A DNA stretch of 36,831 nucleotides. Source: CAYSLU01 sp964431965 (lineage in GTDB: Bacteria; Verrucomicrobiota; Kiritimatiellia; CAIKKV01; CAYSLU01). Under the pieces are notes generated by a model. The model worked only from the letters and a program-made list of their open reading frames with translations, was not told the origin of the DNA and made no database searches. Made by a program: the position numbers and the translations under genes. The DNA is taken from positions 1-36,831 of the forward strand of contig CAYSLU010000052.1 in the NCBI GenBank assembly GCA_964431965.1, in the 5' to 3' direction. Shown one piece after another: positions 10,801 to 15,491 of the stretch (the stretch's first letter is position 1; each line of letters opens with the position of its first letter).

Positions 10801-11078
10801 AGGGGAAAGGGCAGCGCGGGGGTCGTGCCCATGACGACGTTGGTCATCGGCCGCCCCCGGAGGGCGCCGGAAGCGGACCACAGGCCGGCCATCACGCGGC
10901 CGGCGCCTGTCCCGTCGCCCGGCGGCAGGCTGTTCGCGCCGAGGTTGTCCCACGTGGAGTCGTTGATGGCGGAGCCCGACACGGAGTTGGACTGCGCGCG
11001 TAGCGTGTCCGGCGCGACGGCGAGCAGGACGGCCAGGAGTCCGGCACCCCATCGAATGGCTCGGCATAAACGGTTCAT
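1809..11078 (-). CDS. Giant secreted multidomain protein: TSP3 calcium loops, LamG domains, PEGA-like repeats, NHL propeller (3,089 aa)
   Basis: Likely a secreted or surface adhesin or matrix protein; the function is inferred from its domains. A signal peptide (residues 1-28, ending 'TLRAQ') is followed by a beta-sandwich-like segment to about 150. Two homologous units follow, about 150-1385 and 1391-2720. Each unit has nine TSP3-type DxDxDG calcium loops, a LamG/concanavalin-like domain (about 579-750; 1845-2006), five more loops, and a second LamG (about 940-1110; 2206-2364). Each ends in PEGA-like repeats with 'WRVDGGPW' cores, three in the first unit and four in the second. Six NHL repeats (about 2730-3000, for example 'NHPRGLALD...LYVADSDNHRIQ') would make a six-bladed propeller. 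The last 75 residues form a beta-rich tail ending 'RTYRVLAR'. AGGAG lies 10 nt before the ATG. The gene sits between a lipoprotein gene (20 nt gap) and the secretin gene (39 nt gap) in the pil operon. No catalytic domain was recognised. Confidence 0.93.
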   Translation of the reverse strand: MNRLCRAIRWGAGLLAVLLAVAPDTLRAQSNSVSGSAINDSTWDNLGANSLPPGDGTGAGRVMAGLWSASGALRGRPMTNVVMGTTPALPFPLASEYPFTFDGVPNGSYIVAAWIDGDGDGAYDLGEPISGSMVASMASNSVVGMNVTITDDSDNDKLPDYWEAHWFSDLSVTPSDDSDEDGLLTDAEYTLGTNPANFDTDGDGMDDAWEVSYRGSGSGLNPAAADGMVDRDGDGLVNIQEYNGVDGKPRMVQNPAKRAGVGMLTSSTDDLNPLVLDTDGDTLIDSFEAAWYDAGNGIDPKVAGSAGADPDQDGLSNYREQCLLDELRSGGAHDAWTVGALGLPALLASGFQVFSPRIILGAGSTTIFDDIGAFRAQEWTDPSHGTTYPEFLSPNDGWDTDRDELPDGWEVDFNIDPQNGDPWLWDGVMYVLNPDGFWGDPDADTLVNIQEYYGQDGERGAVLSYIAGTGDETNPREHNWRPLTTSAGSGISRNSTIGAALPTISLGRDAGTDSDDDGLPDAEEIQMEFSSGIVGASPVHSMHPFIKRAALITSAEGIIIPDPEGSPTNGYRPDIHTRDWALECRVKILTAGRTGSLLKIPSPLGLQGLMPFTCELSLSNDVPAVSFSTAGSKVYRTAGLAIPTGQWVHVSGVWDHANNSLSLYMDGVFLQESRVYEECVSRYPYSLYTNPVMGQSSSGPGGFANRVLIDEARVWNRALTGAEVEQYRRRLAPQSGIGVAACYRFDDAGRSIEDFSQKAKNSLVAANPEYTFGDFGYAPTGTSYLITNDAAEVLGIESFGADDTDGDGMDDAWEMINHLDWLDPAGTNGPTGDSDSDGLQNRYEYWSRTNPQAEDTDQDGVLDDLEDLDGDTVPNGIEQFLGSRPDRVDTDDDGLTDRQEQLGGTSPVDAVDPFVSRAASLGGQPTDFLEIPTAFKQRLKSWTLEAWVNPAPSPAGAGSIVRRAVQRIGPGSFAINYVLGLESSGGTLVPYAGYVTADGTTNYVRAAAIPAGSWTHLAASFDGQAVPPSLAIYTNGGLAAHSNGFFKAAPANGKGGETSLRIGEDFQGLIDELRIWDGARTPGSIATNFQRVVSGQTPKLIHYFRFDDGEAITNTLPFGEFHQPHSAQDFTFEADWNDQWIHAAVPHGIAPLATPGAVLAAPVLTIHLQPPAAVAAGAAWSVDGGPWNAGGTTLRELSPGSHQITYRSAAGWSSPTNEAVNLAAGTVTTFTRTYIQNGSLIVSLEPGDAQLAGARWRVDGGPWQTSGSLATNLQAGAHVLEYLSIAGWVSPLAESVIVPEGNLLEVVRSYIPAYGDLTVVLEPPNARADGALWRVDGGPWQSSGTTNTLPIGFHLIDYSPVTGWISPTNELVNINLFTPIVLTRVYLVDTRTDTDNDGLIDSWEVTWFGDLSAGPAEDPDLDGLTNQQEHDAAFRYPALSALSPINWDSDGDLMDDKWEYTRYISGLGLSPTIDDGYGDVDGDGLPNVQEYFGTDARPILQQDPSAPYGVARSAGSTDALDPLNIDTDNDGLIDSFEAAWYDPARQIDPLVAGDAAADPDGDGLSNYREQCLLAELRQGGPNDIWSDGQAALPPTDPYGIRAFVPKLDLRAVNWPVIIGDLPALRGHEWTDPSAGSGYSFETPVSGNDGWDTDLDLLPDGWEVEFNLDPRSGDSIIWNGSAWILNPDGFWGDPDGDGLMNTIEYYGQDGNRATNRTFINGTGDETNPNEHNWRPDSTGPGPGTSRPRAVDGYWNVNGESPTTGTLGGALPTLTVGSDDGADTDDDGIPDDVEIQQEYTTGTVGSSPVHSMDPFVRRAALITSAAGIPVPDPEGSLSRGYTPLLHGRDWTVECFVKLASPACTGYLVDNPGPLGFGDVTYRLELSNNVPRIGFHTMGGLYYAVEGLPLPTGRWVHVAAVWSHSENALSLYVDGIFLQQLRIYEEGLAGRLYASAEQPTIGRSLDGSFVNNVLMDEVRIWTIARTGSEVESYRTRLVPPDSAGLRAYYRFDDGGTTAEDFTRRAQNGLLGATAPYSFGDFGYALATNGFGFITNDAADVRGVDSFGADDADGDGMPDAWESINHLNPTNAVGANGAAADLDGDGLSNLYEYWGRTNPHKPDTDADGVMDSQEDLDGDGLPAIAEQAAGTRPDMADTDDDGLSDARERVAHSSPISSVDPLVSRSLYTAGGAGDYGEVPISFSQRLTDWTLEAWVNPSNAQAGYIVRRVVQTGPAGQAMNYVMGLQAAGASVTPYAGYITPSGVSNLLYGSPFPIGRWVHLAATYSSADARLTIYTNGAYVATTNTFYEAPPMNGRVGDAFLRIGEGFRGQIDDVRIWNRARSGAEIQGGHTVTIPQPPPDLIHYFRFDDGQATTNERPFGPFHRPNGAEDFTTTNDWQAQWVHALRLRGEVLFVDGGAILGPPALQVNIQPDGARAAGALWSLDGGTWLASGTTLNNLSTSNLYHLVQFLAVPGWTEPAAEQVAVTNGTTTILTRSYLQSGSLSVVLQPAAAIATGAQWAVDGGAWRNSGDVAANLAPGPHALTFRDLPNWIRPTNEVVTILEGGGLALVRVYNPVTGTIQAFIDPAAVVSAGARWRIDGGTLRASGDIVSGLQLGSHTVSFTDVITWITPASQTFNVTGGVPVVTTGVYAQLTGLYVEITPPAAIASGALWRVTGGAWTNSGVLLQLAPGNYTVEFLPLPGWAPPLPIPTTVTNFAVTRLTGVYVSYTLIGDFGSTTGRFNHPRGLALDSSRNLYVADSDNHRIQMLNTSNGTWTAFGSQGTAAGQFNQPFAVALDPGSNLLVADCNNNRLQRRSAANGVWTVWGGPNIGSGQGQFNGPYDVVVDPAFNVYVADHYNHRVQRMSAGGTWSTFVANGFGSGFVRTPGGIALAPNGTVLVSDQDATATNGYSRIQRFSAAGAFVELLGDTLPANGGLNTPRHMVFDSATNLYVADSGNGRIVSTPPGLPVWSTLVGTNLLVSPTGVALDPRGFLYISDTAQSRVYRIALPSWTSPTPTLLVTLAPGSVDGFVISWDGQSGWTYDLQYAPDCTQPAWSNLSGGSGLIGRSGVMTCVDTNVAGIPQRTYRVLAR
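2905..10635 (-). repeat. Two-unit internal duplication inside the giant gene (approximate limits)
   Basis: At protein level, unit 1 (about 10635-6910) and unit 2 (about 6908-2905) carry the same domains in the same order. Matching landmarks include 'DSFEAAWYD' in both, 'GLSNYREQCLL' in both, 'GTGDETNP' in both, 'RAALITSA' in both, and paired LamG openings ('RDWALECRVK'/'RDWTVECFVK' and 'WTLEAWVNP' twice). Each unit has 14 DxDxDG-type loops that align in register. The units have diverged: unit 2 has a fourth PEGA-like repeat and a short insert before its first LamG. Confidence 0.85.
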
Positions 11079-11098
11079 GTGGCAGATGCTCCTATTGT

Positions 11099-11737
11099 CT
11101 AGGGCTGCGTAATAATCAGGTGATAGACGTTGCCGGCGTGATCGGAGACGGTCACGGCGTTATCTCCGTTGTGGTCGCGCATGTAGATCACGCTGGTCCC
11201 GGTGCCGGATCCAACCACATGCCCGAGGCTGGCGTCCACGACGGCCCATGAGTACGGCGGCGTTCCCCCAGAGGCCGTCATCACGCACTTGTCACCGTTC
11301 TTGGTGAGCGTGGACGGGTTGGCGGCGGCGGCCAGACCGGCTGCCGTCTTGAAGCTGCCGTTGATCTGCGCGACTCCGGCCTGACCGTCCTGATCGTACG
11401 CAACGATCTCGTTGTCGCCGGCCTTGACCACCTCGTAGATCGCCTGGTCGCGGTCGGAGCCGCGGATGGCCAGCCTGCCCCGGTCTTTCTGCTGCATGTC
11501 CCACTTGTAGGGAGGGGTGCCGCCGCTGGCTGTGAACACGAAGGTCTCGCCGACATTTGTTCCGCCGACGGAAGACGGCGTGATGAACACAGCCGATGGA
11601 TTCGCGGACTGGCGCGGGTCGGATGAGTAGGGGGACATCGACATGTCGCCCGTGCTCTTGTCCTTCTCGCATCCGATGATGACGCACAGAGCGCTGGCGA
11701 TGCCGAGTCCGAGTGCCAAGATGGTCCGCTTTGTCAT
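11099..11737 (-). CDS. Lipoprotein with two Ig-like repeats
   Basis: Predicted lipoprotein of 212 residues. The signal sequence ends in a lipobox 'VIIGC' with the lipidated cysteine at residue 23 followed by Glu, which suggests outer-membrane retention if Lol rules apply. The mature part is a duplication of two domains of about 70 residues, each with the core 'TASGGTPPY' plus a Trp two residues later. That pattern is typical of Ig-like/BIg folds in surface proteins. A GGGAGAA motif lies 8 nt before the ATG. It lies 66 nt after the pilP-like gene and 20 nt before the giant gene, so it is probably co-transcribed with both. It could be an anchor or partner for the giant protein, or a pilotin-like factor; neither is shown. 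I recognise no enzyme motif. Confidence 0.85.
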   Translation of the reverse strand: MTKRTILALGLGIASALCVIIGCEKDKSTGDMSMSPYSSDPRQSANPSAVFITPSSVGGTNVGETFVFTASGGTPPYKWDMQQKDRGRLAIRGSDRDQAIYEVVKAGDNEIVAYDQDGQAGVAQINGSFKTAAGLAAAANPSTLTKNGDKCVMTASGGTPPYSWAVVDASLGHVVGSGTGTSVIYMRDHNGDNAVTVSDHAGNVYHLIITQP

Positions 11738-11803
11738 TGTGGCTTTCTCCCGCTGTCTTGATATCGACTGACACCGTCCGCGCCGCGCCTGCCCGCATCC
11801 CCG

Positions 11804-12400
11804 CTATGGCGCGAGGCGGGCCGGGACGACTTCGACCTGCTCCGTTTCGATGGCGGTGGGCGTGATCCGAAGGACGCGCCACCGGTACGTCAGGCCGGCC
11901 AGCGTCACGATCACCTCGTCTCCGGTCTCGACCACTTGATCGCTCACGGTGGCCAGGTACTTGCGACCCCGTCCGCCCATGACGCCCCGCACGACGAGCA
12001 TGGCCCGTGCGCGCTCCCAATCCGGCCCTGCGGCCGGGGCGGGCGTCGCGCTCTGGATGAGGGCGGGGGCCGAGGGACGATCGGACTTCGGCTGCGCATG
12101 CACCCGGCGCGGAACATAGCCGACCGGCCAGAAGGGATCTCGGGACTGCGGCGGAATGGCATCAACCTCGGACGCGGCCGCATCATCGGCTGGCGGCTGT
12201 GCGACTTCGGTCGCTGGGGGGACCGCCGGGCCTGGGTTCGGAGCCGGCTCCGCCTGAGGAGGCGAGGCGTCGCTGGGGCCGTCCATCGGGGGCGGGGGGG
12301 GCGGCGGCGGGAGCTGGGCATCGGCCCGGCTGGCGGCGGAGAGCGCCAGCGCCAGCACCAGCGCGGCACCAGACCGGAACGGATGGCTAGGACGCTTCAT
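11804..12400 (-). CDS. PilP/GspC-like periplasmic linker protein
   Basis: A 198-residue exported protein. Signal peptide (1-29), a proline/alanine-rich linker with a run of eight prolines at 31-38, the 'SRDPFWPVGY' motif at 86-95, and a C-terminal beta-rich region (about 130-198). PilP and GspC proteins commonly carry a 'DPF' motif and a small HR-type beta domain that connects the inner-membrane PilN/O (GspL/M) subcomplex to the secretin. I infer that role here from order and motif; sequence similarity to classical PilP looks weak. The start is supported by AAGGAGGAGG six nt before the ATG. The first 14 nt overlap the end of the pilO-like gene. The next genes are the lipoprotein, the giant protein and the secretin. 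Confidence 0.72.
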   Translation of the reverse strand: MKRPSHPFRSGAALVLALALSAASRADAQLPPPPPPPPMDGPSDASPPQAEPAPNPGPAVPPATEVAQPPADDAAASEVDAIPPQSRDPFWPVGYVPRRVHAQPKSDRPSAPALIQSATPAPAAGPDWERARAMLVVRGVMGGRGRKYLATVSDQVVETGDEVIVTLAGLTYRWRVLRITPTAIETEQVEVVPARLAP

Positions 12401-13064
12401 CGGCGGCCTCCTCCTTGGATGCGGGCGCCTGTGGGGATGCCGCCGGCGCCGACTGATCCTCGCCGATCGGTGCCTCCATGTCCTTCCAGATCGGCCATTC
12501 GGCGCTGAAGGCGATGCGGTGAACGTCGCGGTTGTCAGGCTGGCCGGTGACCTGAATGTTGCCGATGCACACGTACGGATTGCTCTCCTCGATCTTCTGG
12601 ATCAGCCGGCACAGGCCGTCGTAGGTTCCGGTTCCGCTGATGAGCGCGCCGTAGGCCTTGAACACGCGGGGAAAGCCGTCCCGCTTCTCGTCGATCTGGA
12701 GGACGCCCACCTCACGAATCGACTCGATCTTCACGCTGCACCCGGCGGCGTAGGTGTCCAGCATCTCTCGAACGCGAAGCAGGTAGGTGCCGAGGATCGG
12801 CTGGAGGACGTGCTCCCGCGCCACGACGGCGACGCGCGACGTCACGGCCGCGTACTCGACCCGGCGGCGCGCGATGCCCGCGAGCTCGGTCGCGGCCTTC
12901 GTGAGCTGCTCCTGGACTTCGGCCTGTTCCGTACGGGCCTTGGCCCATCGTCCGAGGAAGGGGCGCAGGGCCAGTTGAGTGGCCGCGTAGATCACGGCGG
13001 CCGAGCCCACGCCAATGAGCACGAACACCATGATCCGGTCACGCTTTTCGGTGGGCAGCTTCAT
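12387..13064 (-). CDS. pilO: PilO/GspM-like inner-membrane assembly protein
   Basis: A 225-residue bitopic protein: short cytoplasmic start (MKLPTEKRDR), one membrane segment (about residues 10-30), a coiled-coil-prone stretch ('KARTEQAEVQEQLTKAATEL') and a periplasmic ferredoxin-like domain, then an Ala/Pro/Glu-rich tail. This layout matches PilO, which pairs with PilN in the inner membrane and contacts PilP. I chose the ATG at 13064 because it overlaps the pilN stop as ATGA (13061-13064), giving translational coupling; an in-frame ATG nine codons upstream lies inside pilN. The C-terminal tail ('ASPQAPASKEEAADEAS') is low complexity. Identification rests mainly on topology and gene order; GspM is the alternative. 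Confidence 0.78.
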   Translation of the reverse strand: MKLPTEKRDRIMVFVLIGVGSAAVIYAATQLALRPFLGRWAKARTEQAEVQEQLTKAATELAGIARRRVEYAAVTSRVAVVAREHVLQPILGTYLLRVREMLDTYAAGCSVKIESIREVGVLQIDEKRDGFPRVFKAYGALISGTGTYDGLCRLIQKIEESNPYVCIGNIQVTGQPDNRDVHRIAFSAEWPIWKDMEAPIGEDQSAPAASPQAPASKEEAADEAS

Positions 13065-13681
13065 TGGAAGGGGGAGGGCATGAATCGGCAAACCACTTCA
13101 AACACGCGGTCGTACTTGGAGGCGCCCGCCGAGGGGTCTTGCTCGAATGCGCCGGGCGGGATCTCGACCGACTCGACAACGGACGTCACCGCTGGATCTG
13201 CCAGCATCTGGCGGCGGAGGCGAGTGACGTTCTCCTGGGCGTTAACCCCGCCCGTCTTGCCCTTGATCTGAAGGCGGAACACCCGGGCCGTCCGATTGCT
13301 GCCCGACTGGATCAGCGATTCGCCCCGAAGCTCGGTGAACTGCACGGACGAGGGCACCGCCGTCTGCAGGGAGCGAAGCAGTCGGCTCCACTCGACGCGC
13401 GCGCTGCGCCACCCGTCGATCTCCAGCAGGATCACCTTCCGCTTGAAGAGATCCTTCTGGAGCGCCAGAGCGGACCGGTACTGGGGCTCCAGCTCGCGCC
13501 ACTTGGCCTGTGACTCCTGAAGATCGGACTGGAGCGCGCGGTAGCGCGCAAAGGCCAGAACCATGACGACGGCCAGAATGGACGGGACCACGATGGCGGC
13601 GACCCGGCCGATGGCCGCCATCGTAACGCGGCTGCCGCTCCGCTGCTCGGACTGCAGGATGAGGTCGACTCTCAGGTTCAT
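13061..13681 (-). CDS. pilN: PilN/GspL-C-like inner-membrane assembly protein
   Basis: A 206-residue protein with the PilN layout. The cytoplasmic N-terminus 'MNLRVDLILQ' resembles the conserved PilN 'INLLP'-type peptide that docks into PilM. A membrane segment (about 22-45) and a coiled-coil/ferredoxin-like periplasmic domain follow ('RVFRLQIKGKTGG' is a typical strand). The upstream gene stop and this start overlap as ATGA (13678-13681), so the ATG at 13681 is preferred over upstream in-frame starts that lie within pilM. The 3' end overlaps pilO by 4 nt. The strict overlaps imply stoichiometric production of PilM, PilN and PilO. Confidence 0.82.
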   Translation of the reverse strand: MNLRVDLILQSEQRSGSRVTMAAIGRVAAIVVPSILAVVMVLAFARYRALQSDLQESQAKWRELEPQYRSALALQKDLFKRKVILLEIDGWRSARVEWSRLLRSLQTAVPSSVQFTELRGESLIQSGSNRTARVFRLQIKGKTGGVNAQENVTRLRRQMLADPAVTSVVESVEIPPGAFEQDPSAGASKYDRVFEVVCRFMPSPFQ

Positions 13682-14697
13682 TCTTCCTCGAGCGTGGCCA
13701 GCGCGGCTCCGAGCGCTGCGGTCAACCGTCCCTCTTGAGCCTTGATACCTTCCGGAATCGAATCGGGCAGGGCTGTGATTCCGGAGAACGGATCCCACGG
13801 GCCGATTTCGACGCCGAGGGCGTTGTGGACTTCGCGGATCCAGCCGGGAGTGCGCGCGGAACCGCCGCACGCATAGACCCGGCTGACGCGGCAGTTCTCA
13901 CGGCGTTCGACGAAATCCCGGGATACGGTGATCTGCTTGACGAACGGAGCGAGTACCTCGGAGACGGCCTGCGACACATCGAACGATCCATCGACCAGAA
14001 TTTCGCGCGCGACGTTCGCTTCGACGCCCAGCGCCTCGCGCACGCGCGTGATGATGTGCTCCGACCCGACGTCCAGCTTGCGCACGAGGGCGATGCCGCC
14101 TTTGTTGAAAAAGGCTACCGTGCTGCTGCGCGCACCGAAGTCAACGACGCCGACCGCATCCTCCATGTTTGCCGCGAGCGGCGACTTGAGGAAGGCGGAG
14201 AGGGATGCCAAGCCGGAGACTTCGAGCGAGCAGGGCGCCGGCAGCCCGGACGGGAACAGCATGCAGGCGGCCTGGGCAAGCGAGTCCGGAACGGCCACCG
14301 CCAAGACGCGCGACTCGCCCCGGGTCGCGCTGATGAGCTTGTAGCCGAGCCGATACTGCTCGGCGTTTTCAAGGCCCATGTACTCGCTGATCTGGCCCTC
14401 CGAGGACTGATCGAAGTGCCCGGGGAAGGTGAGGAGTTTGATGACCGCTTCGTGCCCGGAAACGCAGAGGGACACAAAACGAGCTCGCAGGTGCTTGGGC
14501 AGAACCAGAGGATCCGGTTCGCCAGCGGTAAGCGTGGCCAGCGTCGGCGCCTCAAGTATGTCGGCGGCGACGAGGGTGAGGGTCGCGCCAGTTCGACGCA
14601 ACCGTACCGCCTTGGTCCCGGTTTCGGATATGTCGAGACCGACTACATCCGTCCTTTTTGGGCGGAACCGATCGGATATTTGAGTGAACAGCTCCAC
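13678..14697 (-). CDS. pilM: PilM-like actin-fold ATPase
   Basis: Cytoplasmic actin-like protein of the pilus/secretion platform, which binds nucleotide and the PilN N-terminus. Visible motifs are the first phosphate loop 'VVGLDISETGTKAVRL' (about residues 18-33), the second phosphate region 'VGVVDFGARSSTVAFF', and the adenosine motif 'ACGGSARTPG'. The length with the chosen start (339 aa) fits PilM. An ATG at 14739 also opens the frame, but it overlaps the predicted -10 box. I prefer the GTG at 14697, preceded by AGGAG (14702-14706) and about 25 nt after the predicted transcription start. It is the first gene of the operon and overlaps pilN by 4 nt. Confidence 0.88.
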   Translation of the reverse strand: MELFTQISDRFRPKRTDVVGLDISETGTKAVRLRRTGATLTLVAADILEAPTLATLTAGEPDPLVLPKHLRARFVSLCVSGHEAVIKLLTFPGHFDQSSEGQISEYMGLENAEQYRLGYKLISATRGESRVLAVAVPDSLAQAACMLFPSGLPAPCSLEVSGLASLSAFLKSPLAANMEDAVGVVDFGARSSTVAFFNKGGIALVRKLDVGSEHIITRVREALGVEANVAREILVDGSFDVSQAVSEVLAPFVKQITVSRDFVERRENCRVSRVYACGGSARTPGWIREVHNALGVEIGPWDPFSGITALPDSIPEGIKAQEGRLTAALGAALATLEEE

Positions 14698-14728
14698 TAT
14701 GCTCCTGTGGATGTCCTTATGGCGAGTG

Positions 14729-14758
14729 ATTGTAAGCATCTGCCGTGCGAGTTGACAA
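14729..14758 (-). promoter_or_regulatory. Sigma70-type promoter for the pilM operon
   Basis: On the minus strand, TTGTCA (14758-14753, 5/6 to consensus) is followed after 18 nt by TACAAT (14734-14729, 5/6). The expected transcription start is near 14722, leaving a leader of about 25 nt with AGGAG before the GTG at 14697. This is the best promoter match I found in the region and it decides the pilM start. Confidence 0.65.
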
Positions 14759-15037
14759 GGGCCATTCACAAATCCATCGGGATCTGGCAGTTGCCCCGTC
14801 CTTGCAGTCGATCCGAGCACGGACGATCCGTGCGTGTCGTCCGATCACGTGGGTTACTCTCAGATCCGACACCCCTTTCGCAAGAGAGAGAATGAGTCGT
14901 CTTTTTGGCGTCTTTCGGTGTACTGTTTTGCCCTACATCAGGCATTTCAGCCAAACGGAGGGTCGGGGAATGATACTTGCTCATTGGAAAGTGGGGTTGT
15001 GCACCAGTGTCACGGCAGCCCGGGGAGGACATCCCTT
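14759..15037. other. Intergenic region between divergent pilM and minor-pilin operons
   Basis: About 280 nt without a gene. It contains a perfect 7-bp inverted repeat, GCACGGA-cga-TCCGTGC (14817-14833), that overlaps a second one, GGACGA...TCGTCC (14821-14842). The two stems are mutually exclusive, so this could be an operator or an attenuator-like leader. I saw no convincing -35/-10 pair for the plus-strand pilin operon. GGGGAGGA at 15022-15029 is the ribosome binding site for the gene at 15038. Confidence 0.4.
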
Positions 15038-15469
15038 ATGAAGCGACGGAGCGACAGAAACACGAAATCGGGGATCAGCATCGTGGAGGTGGTGGTGGCG
15101 CTTGGCCTGCTGTCCTTGGTGATGGCAGCCGCGTATCCGGTACTCATTACGGCGTCACGCATCAGCCGGGTCGCGCGGAACCACTATATAGCGGTCGCGT
15201 TGGCCCAGAACCGCATGGAGCGGGCTCGGACGCTGAACTATGGGGACTTGGGCTACCTGGTGGAGAGCAACGTGGTCGTGAACGATCTGGGTTCTCCTCT
15301 GGCCGAAGGGAACTTCCGGCGCACGACCAGCATCCTGACCAACAGCGGGGCGAACCTGGCGCGGTTTTCGGTCCAGGTCGATATCCGCAATCTGCGCAGC
15401 CGGCAGTTCGTCGGGGAATCGGAGAGCTTGTCCACGTATATGACCAAGTACGAGGTCATGCCGCAGTAG
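15038..15469 (+). CDS. Minor prepilin, PilV/GspI-like
   Basis: A 143-residue prepilin. Basic leader MKRRSDRNTKSG, then cleavage after Gly12 and the hydrophobic stretch 'ISIVEVVVALGLLSLVM' with Glu at +5 of the mature protein, as required for prepilin peptidase processing and N-methylation. The globular part is short, with a 'RMERARTLNYGDL' helix and a C-terminal strand-rich region, resembling PilV/GspI minor pilins. The ATG at 15038 is supported by GGGGAGGA 8 nt upstream. It begins a plus-strand run of four pilin-type genes; the next starts 22 nt downstream. The first mature residue is Ile instead of the usual Phe or Met, which is tolerated in minor pilins. Confidence 0.88.
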   Translation: MKRRSDRNTKSGISIVEVVVALGLLSLVMAAAYPVLITASRISRVARNHYIAVALAQNRMERARTLNYGDLGYLVESNVVVNDLGSPLAEGNFRRTTSILTNSGANLARFSVQVDIRNLRSRQFVGESESLSTYMTKYEVMPQ

Positions 15470-15491
15470 CGCGGAGCAATCGGGATCACCT

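Noticed and set aside
14785..14805. TGGC...TTGC pair resembling a sigma54 promoter
   Set aside because: The GG and GC elements are not 10 nt apart, so the spacing does not fit a -24/-12 promoter.
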